DNA of 64,000 bases from Citrus sinensis (lineage: Eukaryota; Streptophyta; Magnoliopsida; Sapindales; Rutaceae). Made by a program: the position numbers and the translations under genes. This document shows, one piece after another, positions 21,851 to 34,021 of this stretch. Under the pieces are notes generated by a model. The model was not told the origin of the DNA. It saw only the letters and a list, made by a program, of their open reading frames with translations, and did not search any database. Within the stretch, counting starts at the first letter, position 1. Each line of letters starts with the position of its first letter. The DNA is taken from NCBI RefSeq assembly GCF_022201045.2, contig NC_068557.1:6820001-6884000 (forward strand), written 5' to 3'.

Positions 21851-23409
21851 GATGCCTAGCAAAAGTGTGATTCTTGAGCACATATTTTTCATGAAAGCTT
21901 GAAATTATATGGTGCAAGATAACAACTATCATAATGTAGACAGCCGACTTCTATTTGTGAAACTCGTTTGCAAGTAGGAATAACAAGATTTGTATTTCGT
22001 TCATATCTATTCATCATAAGGTTTGTAATTATGTAATTAAAAATAAAATAAACAAAATAGAGCAGCGGACAATCAATAACAAATGTGTGCATGTGATGAT
22101 ACATGGGTAATGTGGAACATGTTATCCATGTGCATATATATTATAAAAACCCACCAAAAGCCGTATAGGGTGAATGGACTTTCAATCCTTGCTTATATAA
22201 AGTAAAAATAATTTAATTAATTTTCATAATCAAGCACAAATTGGACAGTGCACTTGACATAGTGGAATAAAATTAGGCAAGTGACATGTCTTCATAATTC
22301 AGTTAATTAAAAATAAAATAAAGAGAATAAAGTAATGGACAATTGATAATAATAAGACCCAAATGAAACAAAATTGCTATGAGGAGAAAAATAATAAAAA
22401 CCCACCAATAGCCGAACAATATATATTAACAATGCAAAAATTAAAGGAATGTTATTGTAAGTTTGGAAAAGGTAAGCAAAATAATTGAGATTTAACTAGG
22501 GAAAGCATGTAGATTCACTTACTGATCGAAGGAGAAAGGTGAGTTTTCAATTCTTGCAACCAAGCCAACTACAAAAGAAAAAGGAAAAAAAATCAATTTT
22601 AAGATCCATACTTGAAGCCCCAATTTAATTGGAAGATAAGAACTAATTCAAATAATATTTTGAATACCTTTGATTGTTGCTCAGATAATCTAAAACATTT
22701 TTTGGAGAATCAAGATTTGTTGAGTAATAAAGATGTGAGTGCTCTGCATTTGATTGAGAGTAATTCTAACTGGGTTTGCTTTCGACTTGATGAAAGAGAA
22801 GAGAGGATTGTAGTTTCACTATATTTTTTATCCAAGATAAACCCACCTAAAAAAGGGGATTAATAATCCCAAGATTATGGGATAAAAAATTGGGCTTATT
22901 TTTTAATCTTTACACCCAAACACGGCTTTGGATAGGATTAATATTTTTAGTCTTAAAAATTAGTCTTATCTCGCCTTTATCCCAGCAGCTAGACATAGCC
23001 TTAGGTTTCAGTTGCTTTGTTTGTTTGTTTTTTCTTCATTTTTTTTCAATTTTAACTTTTTGATTTTACATATAATAAAGCTTAGGCTTCTTAGAGGTCC
23101 TTAATCAGGGCCATGATACATGAACTTTGTATTTTATGATCTCTTATCCATAATTTTATCCCACGGGCCTGGGCTTGGGTCGGCTCGGATTTTTTTGTTA
23201 ACCCTACCTTTCACCTCAATTAAAGGTAATAGAAATTTTTATTTTATTTTATTTATTTATTTATTAATAGAATTTTCTAACCTATTATATTGATATATTG
23301 TCACACGAAAAATTTAAACAAGTTACACTAACTAGCGCTCACACAAAAATAGTAATTAATTAAAGTATAAAAAAAACTTTGTTATGTGTAATTGCACATC
23401 TGATATAGG

Positions 23410-23674
23410 GTGTGTTTATGATTAAGGTTGGGTAGCTATAACTTAAAAGTTACAACACTAAAATGTTTGGTAAATACTAGCTGCTATAACTTGAAAATTA
23501 TCTTAATATGATTTTCTCTTGTATGATGAAAAATCTACTATATCTTTAATAATTTTGTCAAAATTATTATTAAAACAAGATATTCACTATACACTATTAA
23601 CTTTTATTTTATAATTACAGTTTTTTTCTACAACAGCTGTAGCTTAAAAGATACAACACCTCAATCTCACACAG
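23410..23674 (+). repeat. MITE, family A, copy 2
   Basis: A 265-bp non-coding repeat, the best preserved of three copies in the window. It starts about gtgtgtttatgattaaggtt and ends caacacctcaatctcacac, so its ends are roughly inverted. It shares 'taataattttgtcaaaatta' and 'gtttggtaaatact' with the copy at 604-867, in opposite orientation. Confidence 0.7.
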
Positions 23675-25456
23675 GTTCATAGTAGCGTTAAGTGATTACT
23701 TATTTATCGTTTCATTTACATACCGTGAATAATTTCATATCTTGCTTACATTATTTGATGACCTAACTTACACTACAAATATAAAGGAAAATGTTATAAA
23801 TATTTCTGTTTTGATAAGAAAAAATACAAATGTTGCCATACTCCATCTTCGCTAATATTGCACACACTTTATAAAGCATTGATATTTAGACTAAAAGGTG
23901 ATTTTTTTTTTTTTGGTTTTCGGTGAATTAATTATTTAAAAAAAATCACCCAAAACGATCTCATTTCGGGTGAATATATATATATTTTTTGGTCACTCTT
24001 TAGTACACTTACCATTTTTCCACCTTATAATATGTCGAAGGGTTGATCGAAATAATTGACATTACTTTGAAATAAAGGCAGAGTAGTTTCATCCACATTC
24101 TCTAGGACTTGGATCTAGGAGCATATGAGCCAGAAACTAAAGCTCCTTTTTCTTTTATCACTTGAGCGTGCGAGTTTTTCGCATTTGGAAATTAAAAGGA
24201 CCCCCACTGAGGCCACCGTGTTTTTGGCACCGGCCGAAAGCTAGACATTATAACACGGTCAGTGTCGACTTGATCATGACTTGCGTTCGTTAAATTTTCT
24301 TCTCTCTCGGCATACATAGTGTCCCATATTTTGATCATATTGACTTTAAGGCTAGTTAGCTTTTTTCTGTTGCTATGTACATAATCATTAGTTTTGAAAT
24401 TATTCATCAATCATGTTTATAAAGCACTAAAATGTGACACAAAATCGAAAATTAACACTGATATTGCATGCAACATACTTTCCCCGTTTCCTTTAATCTT
24501 TATACTTTCCTTCTTTTTCTTTTGATGATCTTTATTTTAATTTTTCATGCCTGTACTGTACTAACTACCATACGCGGAGTTCAGTGAAAGGCGGATAAGT
24601 GTCGCAGCATACATAGTAATTAAAAGCCAAATGCTTTCCTTGTGGGTTTTACTTGGCTAATCAGAAAGCTGCAGCTGTATCAGGATCACTCACGTATGAT
24701 TAATTTTACAGTCGTCCTTGATAAAACGAGTGCCTTCATTTATTAACTGGATTTATTAACAAGCTAGTGAAGCTTAATTTTTGAGCAACCACATGAATTT
24801 ATCTTCAAACGGAGAAGTCAAAAATAGGATGAAATGGGAAATTAAAAAAGTATGAAACAGATAGTTTTAGATAAAAACATCAACGTGCTTTGCTACATAC
24901 ATATATTTCCATGTAATATGACTGGCTTGCAGTTATATTACAAGAGTGCTTAATTAAGTAGTGATAGAGAAAAGGTAAGAGTTTATTTTAAGGAACAAGG
25001 CTAAGTAAAGCCTATGGTACGTACTAGAATATCCAGCCTTTTGCCACTGGAAATATTCTCTAAAACCCAGTTGCGCTAAGACACTACAACCTCCACATCA
25101 GAGATGAAACATTGCCAAAATATAGCAATAATGGAGCTCAAAAGTGCCTCTATGCTTTGCCCCCACCACTTCATCTCCCTTTTTATCAAAAATAAAAGCC
25201 ACTATTTTAAAGGGATCCGCTTTCAGGTCAGGGTTCAAGAGAATATGCATGGATCATCTCTCTTCAACTCATTCAATATACATTTTTTTTTTTAAGCACA
25301 ACTTTTGTATCTCCCATCAAGCACTCAATGCCACCTTTTCTTCCCTGCAAAGTTTCATAATACTAAATTCGATTCTATGTCTCACCACCACTTTATTGTC
25401 AACTTTGATTTAATCCATTTGAGGAAATATTCAACTCATGATTTGTGCTGATATTA
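23675..25456. other. Intergenic sequence, no gene seen
   Basis: AT-rich sequence without a credible coding region. The last several hundred bases are the likely 3' UTR and flank of the minus-strand IDD gene. Short poly-T and AT microsatellite runs occur near 23900-24000. Confidence 0.45.
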
Positions 25457-27258
25457 TCAAATCCAGCCGTTGATGGATGATGGGTGGCAGCTGATGGCTT
25501 GCACACCAACACCCAAGAAGTCTCTTGTTTGTCCTCCAGCACTCTCTGCTTGACGGTCACTCTGCAAGTGCCGGCGTTTAGCCGGCGGCGGCATTTGTAG
25601 CTGACTCAAACTCGAGATGTCACTAGCTGATGATATTTCAACATCGTTTCCAAGATGACGATCAGCTATTGCATTTGAACAATACATTAATCCACAATAT
25701 TTGTTACCATCCTGAACTTGATTAATATTGCTACTACACTTGAATCCCAAACTCCCTAAGAATAACGAGGGATCGGTTGATGCTGAACCAATCTGTGCAG
25801 CTTTCTGCAGCAAAGCTGTGGCTGACATATTCGCGGCAGCTGCTGCTGCTTGTGTTTGATGGGTGGTTGTCTGTTGTTGTTGGGAACTATACAAGGATGG
25901 AACGTTAACACTCACAAGCTGATGATGGTGACTTGCAGTTGCAGCAGCTTCCTTAACACCTGTTAATGGAAGTGAAGCGCTTGCTATTGCCGGGGCTTCA
26001 GCAGCATTATTTGAAGACTGTTTATTATTACCAAACACCCAATTGAAATGATAATCCGACGGTGGAGGATGGTCACCGTACATGGCTTCTGAACTCACAG
26101 AACCAAGTTGTTGAATTTCCGTGAGATTGCTGCCTACTGTTTCGTGGCCTTGGGATCCCGGGGCCATCCACAGCGAGAGACCTCGCCTCGTTTGGTCAAT
26201 AGTTTCATCAGCACCACCGCCGGGGATTGGCTTGAAAATTGAGGAAAAATGTTGTGCCACGCTAGGTCCTAATGGAGTCCCCATGAAATGATAACTGATA
26301 CTGCCATTGGCCAAGCTGTTCATGCTAGATGCTGCATTTACTCTAGCAGTTTCTTCAGCTAAGGCATCACAGAATGCCCTATGCGTGATAAAGCTATCTC
26401 GCCTGTGCCCAAACAAAATCCATACACAGTAAATCAGTTTATAAAATAAGCAAAAAAATATAAACTTTTGAATACTAATAAAACCATTTTATCTCTGTGT
26501 TCATACACTATAAATACTTTTAATTACAACCACAAAGATCACTTTCATGCTTCAGCATTTCTGCTTTCTTGATTACCGCTTTTTTATTTTGTCACACAGA
26601 CAAAGGACCTATTACACATACATATATGGTAAAAGCTAATGTAGCAATAATAATACATTACCGTGAAAATACTGTTCCACAGTCACATTTGTATTCCCTG
26701 GTGCCGCAGGTTTTAGAGTGAGCTTTCCAGTCGGATTGCACAGCGTATCGCTTTGAGCACTTCTCGCACTTCCACTTTTTCTCTCCGTGCTTCCTACAAA
26801 AGTGCTTTTTGATACCTGTGAGGTCACCGAGAGCCCTAGAAGGGTGGTGATGGACACAAGTCTTTTCGGGACAGACATAGACTCGCTTTCTTACTTCCTT
26901 GCTAGTCCTTTGCTTCAGCTTCCACGGCAGATTATGCCCACGCCGGTGAAGCTGCAGATTCTGATCTCTTTGAAATCCCTTGCCGCATATTTCACACAAG
27001 AATCTGTTGGTCGCCATGAGAGTCTTGGGCGACAAGGCTATGACTTCAGCTTCAGGATCTGTTAAACAAGAACAGTTTTAGACAAATTATTATCAAGAAG
27101 CAATAAATTAAGCTCTATGAATTACAAAGCTTGCCTGGAGTTCCTGGAAGGTTTCTCTTCTTCTTTGCAGCAGTATTAGGAGGATTATTGGATCCAGCAA
27201 TAACTGAGTTTTGAACAAAACCATTTGGAATTGTGTCTTCGGGCATCTTATCTAACAT
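25457..27258 (-). CDS. INDETERMINATE DOMAIN zinc-finger factor, IDD1/IDD2-like
   Basis: Three exons on the minus strand: 27258-27135, 27058-26662 and 26402-25457, total 488 residues. An NLS-like KKKR (about 29-32) precedes LPGTPDPEAEVIALSPKTLMA and the four-finger ID domain: C2H2 at 63-83 (CEICGKGFQRDQNLQLHRRGH), C2H2 at about 104-134, a C2HC finger (WKCEKCSKRYAVQSDWKAHS) and a last finger split by intron 2 (CDCGTVFSR/RDSFITHRAFC). The C-terminus has LSLWM, MSATALLQKAAQIG and TRDFLGVGVQ...SSINGWI, the endings of Arabidopsis IDD1/ENHYDROUS and IDD2/GAF1. Those bind DELLA proteins and tune gibberellin and seed-maturation genes, so the same role is likely. Intron 1 uses a GC donor (ccag/gcaagc). 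A second in-frame ATG lies at 27246. Confidence 0.93.
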
Positions 27259-27640
27259 GTTTCAAAGGGTTTGGTTTTTGTTTTTGTTTTTTGTTTGCTC
27301 TTCTTTGTTGACCTATAATCTATGAGAAGAACCAAAGAAAAAGATAATTTGTCAAAAGGAAATTTAGGATTGTAATTAGAAGAAAACCCCAAGAGAGAAT
27401 AGGGTAATTTATATCATGAGTATGAACCCTAACAACACAAGCTTAGCTTATATTATAAGCAAAGAACGGATCTCTCATCTCTCTCTATAAAATGCTGCAG
27501 TCATTTTAATATAATAAAAATAATAAAAACTAATATTTTGTGGGAGGCGGTGAAAAGTTAAAGTTGAGAGATGGAAATTAAGTGAGAAGCTGGGGAGGGG
27601 AGGTGGGCAACCCCCAGAAGAAGGAAAAAATTAAAAAAAA

Positions 27641-27664
27641 CACACACACACACACACACACACA
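27641..27664. repeat. (CA)n microsatellite
   Basis: A perfect dinucleotide run of 12 units, about 380 bp upstream of the IDD start codon, in the likely promoter region. Confidence 0.95.
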
Positions 27665-30600
27665 TACGCACAAAGGTGCATGATGACACATATGATGATG
27701 TTGAAGAAAAGCTAATCTCCATGCCTTTCCCATTTGGAATGATTATCCCATAATTTGTTTGCTTTTTGTGTCCTTAATTAATTTTCTAATATCTGTTCCT
27801 TACAATCCAACGATTTGTTTAATTAATTAATTAAATACTTTTGTTTTAGGATAAAATATTTGACCATTTGAATATTTCCAATAAGTAACACCGCGCAAAA
27901 TAAATTAACGTCATCCTTTGTCTCCATTCTAGCTATATGATATAGATTAATTGTCCACTACCAACTGAATTTCATTGTTTGTAATAATCTTTCGAGTCAA
28001 GCTATTCCTCTGGTAAATAGAATAGGGACCTTATGTTGATTTGAGCTGTTTTGAACTTTTATGATTTAATTACTTTTAAATTCGTATCTAATAACACTTA
28101 TAACATAACTATACATTTTGCTCAGCATAGCTCAAATATGCATGAAATTCAGGTCTTGGTAACGAAGAATAGGTATTGAAAGTGAAGTTAAAATATTAAA
28201 AATATATTAAAAGAAGTGGCATTTCCACAATATTCATATATATTTGCAAGACTCATTTGACCATTGTGTATTGCATTGCTATTATGGAGATTTATATAAG
28301 AGTAATAATATAGTCACAAACTCTTGTACAAACTTATTTTGTACAAACTGATGTGATGTGATAAAATTAGTTAAATTAAATATTTTTTGATTCAATTGAT
28401 TTATTTTTATTATTTTGTATTTTCATTTAACCAATGAATTAATGGCAAATCAGTTTGTATAAGAGTTTGTGGCTGTATCATCACTCTTTATATAATTAGG
28501 AAGTTGGATAGTGGCTCAATCATAAAACATGTTACAGCTGGAACAATCAAGGTGTTGTTCTTTTTTTTTTTCCCTCCTTTGTTGAAAAGAAAATACTGTA
28601 GTTGCGTATTAAAGGTGTCGTGTGCTTAACAGAACACAAAACTCTTGCTAACTTCAAGTTACGTACAATTAAATTGACCAATATTCACGCACTAGTTTCC
28701 CGCAAGGAAAGTATTTCTTTTTTATTTCAATCAATATTGTCAAGCCAAAAAGCATAAATCAAAACACTTGCGTTTTTCATTTCTTTCGTGTTTGTCAAAG
28801 ATGGCCATCTATTCTTACTCTTTATTGTCATTTTCCACAAAAGTAAAATTTTTCTCTGGTTTCTGGTTCGGTCAAATGAAAGTAAGAAGACATTTTCCTA
28901 AGAGATTTTGAACCGATTACATGTTTATCATAAGGTCATGATTTTCTTTTTGACTCGGTTGAAATCAAACGATAAGATTTTGGACCTGTCTATGGTACAG
29001 ATTCTGCAACAAACATCTCCCGTCATCCCACCATCCGATTGTCTATTGTTTAGTTTCTCACTCCACATCCAACCACATCCAACGGCTGATGGTGCTGTCT
29101 GTAGCTTACAGATTCTGTAAGCTAGTCAAGTCCTAAGATTTTGAGTAACTTGGTTGTCTTACAAAATCTGTCATGCACGTGCCCCATCTGTCAAAGAAGG
29201 TAAAATCCAAAGGAAACGACGAAACCATACACATAAAAGGGAATAATCGTCCGGATGACAGTGTGGCCGTGGATCTTCCCACCTTACATTGACTAGATTT
29301 TGTTACCCACTTGCCTCTTTAATCTTATTAATATTACTGCTAGTAGCTCAAATAATACAACTTAAACTGGATTCTTTTTCATTAATATAAGAAAAAGTGG
29401 GCAAGTTTGATTGGTAGGTCTTTCTTTGAATGGTAGACGATGATCAACTTTATACTTTTTCTAGTGATTGATCTTTTTTTCTTTACTTTTCTTTTGATCG
29501 ATTTTACAGATTTCTATTTGATATGTTTGAGATTTGATCAATCATACCATAACTTGAATTGGGACTGTGAATTTTATGAAAAAATTTGAATTATTTTTTA
29601 ATGTTTTGGTGAACCTGTGTAAGAGAACTTTATTAGGACAAAGAAGTAATAATACAGCAAAATTATATAGCTAACTCTTGGATGGTGTGAGTGAACTTGA
29701 AATGCATTCTAAACAAATTTAAAAAAGAATGACTATGCATTCTCGAGGCTCTCTTAAGGAAGGCATAGATGTGAAAGATGCCACATGGTTTTAATTAAAA
29801 TAAGAGAATCTATAATGAACCTTTGAAAATTTAATCTCTTGCGCTAATTAAGATATAATAATTGTGGGAGAGATTAGCCAAAGTATAGGGAACGGGTTAA
29901 AAGACAGCGAGCTGACAAAGGCAGTGAATTTTTGGAAGTGTGAGCAGTCGTCTCCTTGCGGGCTGACTTTTCCTGCTAACCGTAATCATAATCTAATGAT
30001 GTTCTTGCTTTCTAAATTTGTTTAGTATAAGTTTTTTGGAGTTTTGCTGTTGAACTGTGGCGGCACCAGAATATTCTCTCCTTCTCCAACACATCTCATA
30101 GGCCTCAACTTTCAATGAAACCCTTAGCAAGATTCCAATATACAAACCCCACAAAGTCTATTGCTTTGAGGATAAATAATAATAATAATAATAATAATCG
30201 TAGAAGTAGTTATAATAATAATAACGGCAATTAATTAATACAACTAACTTAATAATATCTAAATAATTATAGGTATGCATTTGAAATAGAAGGGGTTTAG
30301 GGAAAAGCAAAGTGTTGTCACCAAGGGTATGTTTGTTTCGTCGCTTGTCTTTTATTTTGAAAATGAAAGAAGAAGACCAGGTTATATGAATTGTTTATGC
30401 AAATTTAAACAAACCCTAGAAATTATTTACTCATTCCAATGCATAAGCAAGACCAAATACTTCAAAATAACTCCACAAAAAAACGTAGCCAGAGTCACAG
30501 ACTCAACAGTTCATCATAGATTTTATTATCACTCTTTTTTCCACATATAGTTAAAATGAATGATAATTTTATTTGGAATATGTTTTGTGGCACAAATGCG

Positions 30601-30789
30601 CATGAAAATCCTACTGTCATGCTATCATGTGTTTAAATTATATAGCACAACATGCTACGGTCTTGCAAAGGTTACTAGTACATTACTATGTAGGTTAGAT
30701 GTAATTTTTAACAAGCTATATATTTTTTAATCGCATATATTTCTTAGGTTTCAATTTCTTGTTAGAATTTTTATGTTTGATTCCTAAGT
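27665..30789. other. Intergenic sequence, no gene seen
   Basis: More than 3 kb without a credible coding region on either strand. It contains AT-rich low-complexity sequence and an (AAT)n run near 30175-30198. Short ORFs lack domains or plausible splice partners. Confidence 0.45.
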
Positions 30790-31033
30790 TTTGTTTAGTA
30801 TTGACATTAGGTAGGTGTACCTTAAAAGTTAAACTATTAAATTATTTGGTAAATACTGTTGTAATTTAGAAAGTAAGCAAGTTGATTTTTTTTATAAGAA
30901 AAAAAAATCTTATTATTTTAAAGGTTATGTATACACGCTATCAATTATTATTTCGTAGTTACAAGCTTATAATTTTTTTTTCCCACAGAAGTTGTGGCTA
31001 ATTAAAAGCTGCACCACTTCAATAACAAACAAG
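30790..31033 (+). repeat. MITE, family A, copy 3 (diverged)
   Basis: It matches the copy at 23410-23674 in the same orientation through ttatttggtaaatactgttg, a 'ttattatttcgtagttacaa' block and an end like gctgcaccacttcaataaca. It is the most diverged of the three copies; the borders are approximate. Confidence 0.55.
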
Positions 31034-33393
31034 GCATTAATCGCATAGCAAAATGGGTTTGGTTATTTAGGAAAAAAAACTTATTAAGTGTAAATTAACA
31101 TTTCAAACTTACTAATTGAAGGGTAGTTATGTCAAACTAGGGATTGACAATTAATCTTTTAGAGGGAGAGTAGTTTTTGTTGTTGAAAAATATCATAAAA
31201 GCAGAGCAGATTTAGATCTAGGAATCCATATACACAGAAACCACATGCTTTGGCTTGTCAAAGGTTAGCGAATATATGCTTTTGGGAAAAAAAAAGGGGG
31301 CTGCTTATCTTTTTTTTATTTAATTTTCCTTTCCTTTTTTCCCTTTACTTTTTATTATCTGCGATACACATGCCACAACCTAGAAGGGACTCTTTGCATT
31401 TAACCAACCGTTGCTACAAGCACAAAAAAGGCAGTGCTTTGAATATTCTTCTGAATTTTGGGTTTGCCACTTTGTTTTATTATATTGCCAAGGCTGTCTT
31501 CTGAAAAAACATAAAAAAAAAAAAACAAATATTGATGATAATGAGGAACCCAGTTAATTTCAATTATTAATTTGTAATCAAAATCAGTACATTAGTGCAA
31601 TTAATAATTGGAGTATCATACAAGAAAATGTTAATTAATGTATGGATATGAGAGCAAGTTTATTAGGATCAATAGTTTTAATACTAGTGCATTATTTCAT
31701 TCTATTTTATTTTATTTTGGTTCATAGAACAGTAGAATGAACACCACTCTTGATTAATTTATTTTATGTATATCCAAAATGGAGAAAAAAGAATGTGACT
31801 GAATTATGGCTGGCTGCTGTATTTAGACCATTTCCAAGATCCTGTTTGATATTTGGAATCTTTTTCCATGTTCAAATCCATATAAAAATCTTTATAAAAC
31901 ATTTATTATTATACACCATTTTAATTGATACAAAAATAGGGCCTCTTCCACACTTGTTTATTCGGTAGGATAAGCCTCCGGAGCTTCTAAAAGACAACAT
32001 GCAAGAGTCGTATCAGGCCTTCACTCTTTGCTTTCTTTGACAAATATTGCATACTGATTTTTTACTGAATTGAAAGTACTACTACAATTACTATTGTTAT
32101 TTTTTTTTCCCTTTCTTTTTAACACTCAGATATAATGCGCCATTGGCTCTCATAGTCCAGTGCTAACAACTCATTTAGAGTGAGTTCAAGTTGTGCTGCA
32201 ATTACAGGATTGATCAATTTCTCTTTAAACAGGGATAGTTTATTTACCCCCTTGAAAATGGGAGTAGTTTCTTCATTTAGAAGTAGTAGTTTGAGCTGCA
32301 CCATAATAAAAATGATGTCAATTAGTTCCGATCTATAAACTTATGATTATAAATTATCAACCATATCATATGTAAAGTAAAAAGCTCGTATAAGGTGTCA
32401 ATTCAATTGGACCCTGATTTTCTTATAATCTAAGCTTTAACCAAGTGATAAAATTAACCCGACCATAATTCAAGGAACTGATTAATGGAAGACAAAGTAC
32501 TATTCATCCAGGTCATTTGATTGAATAGTATAGGTTAGATAGAAGAGAGAAAGAATAAAGAAAAGGAGACAAGGTTCTTATTCATGATCTCCTCATCAAT
32601 TAATGCAAATTTTCAAAAGCATTAAAGCATATTAACGATATCGGAGAGGACAAGTGGGTTTCGTGAAAGTTAACATCAACCATTCTCATGCAGAAGCAAT
32701 AGTATTACCATATATAGAGAGTGAGAGATCATGAGACGAGATTAAAGCACGTATGTGTCACTTAGTGGACGATATTGGATTCCAATATCATTGCTCTAAT
32801 TGACGAAGCCATAACATCAGTCTTTTGATCTATCTCAAAGACCTTGGTCAAATTGACAAGACAGCACAAATACTGTTTTAAAAAGATGTTACCGTCGTTT
32901 CTTAAAGTGCAATTTGCAACGCGCATGCAAAATTATTGCAGCTTCATCAGGTGTCTGTATGGCTCCGTTTGGTACTCCTTAATTTAGAATTTTATGGATA
33001 GTTACATAATTAAGTTTGAATTAATTATTCAATTAATTCTTATATTATATCGCAGGATTTGAATATATTCTCTCATAATTTAGTTTTTTTCTAATATTTA
33101 AAGGAGATTTTGACATGTGTGATTTAAATAATTTTATGAAAAAATTTAATTTACTCTTTATCTTTTCTTATAAACACAAAAACGCATATTTTGGATCAAA
33201 TTCAAATTCTAGAACTAACTAAAAACAAAAAGAGCTTAACTTCTTTTTATCTTCTTCCTTCTCAATCATCATAAAAAGCAATCATAATACAATAAGGATC
33301 TACATTCAGACAAAAATTTTACCCTTCATCATCTTCACCTCTTGCCTTCTTCTTTTTATTCGCACATGTGGCTTGCAAATCCCTCTTTCATCC
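31034..33393. other. Intergenic sequence, no gene supported
   Basis: AT-rich. One minus-strand frame at 32119-32304 has a protein-like composition (TLNELLALDYESQWRI), but it is only 61 residues, matches no family I recognise and has no convincing neighbouring exon. It could be an exon fragment. At about 32958 a phrase ggctccgtttggtactcc resembles a MITE terminus, but I did not find its partner. Confidence 0.4.
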
Positions 33394-33396
33394 TTA

Positions 33397-34018
33397 GGGC
33401 CAGTTTGGAAATGATGTAATTTTAAAAATAATTATTGTTAGTTGTGCTGTAGAAATAATCAGTTGTAAAGAAAATCAGTTAAGTGTTTCGTAAATTTTAT
33501 TTTCAAAAGTATTGTGAGTTTTGAAAACAGTTATGAACATTTGATAAATCTTACTGTTAACTGCTGAGAGAAAACAAATGCATAAAATGTACATAATGTA
33601 GGATAATATATTGATTTTATTTTTTTTATTTTTTATCGTAAAACAATTGGTAATTAAATTTATAATATAGTGAAACACATTTAATAATAATTCGACCAAT
33701 AAATTGATATTAATAAATTTATATTGATGAATTATATTAAAAATTTATTAAAATATTAATTTTATTTCCAATTTGAATAAGGATAATTTTGGGTTTAGTT
33801 AATAATTTTAAGGATATTTATGGAATTCTATTAAAGGATAAAATTGATTTTCAAAATTATAATTTAAAAGTTACTCATTTTCTGCTTTTCAAAATTAACT
33901 GTAGAACATACTGATTTTGACAAAAGTAATTTTGGTTTTCTTTTACCAAACACTAAAATTAGCTTTTGGATTTCTAAAATCACTTTTAAGTCTCCTAAAA
34001 GCAATTCCAAATAGACCC
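33397..34018. mobile_element. Tourist-like (PIF/Harbinger) MITE
   Basis: A 622-bp non-coding unit is flanked by TTA at 33394-33396 and 34019-34021. The terminal inverted repeats are gggccagtttggaa at the left and gggtctatttggaa read from the right (11 of 14 identical). It is AT-rich inside. The TTA duplication plus GGG...TTTGGAA-type ends are the Tourist signature. A second, degraded copy seems to lie at about 57520-57760. Confidence 0.8.
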
Positions 34019-34021
34019 TTA

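Larger units (their letters stand above)
17978..23000 (-). mobile_element. PIF/Harbinger DNA transposon, decayed
   Basis: A 5023-bp element is flanked by the TTA target duplication typical of the superfamily (17975-17977 and 23001-23003). Its ends are short imperfect inverted repeats: ggctatatttgg at the left against ggctatgtctag read from the right end. On the minus strand it carries the two usual genes: a DDE transposase (HARBI1-like, about 21850-20000) and a Myb/SANT-like DNA-binding protein (about 19770-18850). Both are broken. A 604-bp solo LTR is inserted in the transposase. The left part also has a GAT/AAT microsatellite and a 43-bp tandem repeat. Confidence 0.85.

Noticed and set aside
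26787..27065. 92-residue plus-strand ORF
   Set aside because: Antisense to the zinc-finger exon of the IDD gene.
32119..32304. Protein-like minus-strand ORF (61 residues)
   Set aside because: Composition is plausible, but there is no recognised family, no splice partner and no start context. It stays an unsupported fragment.
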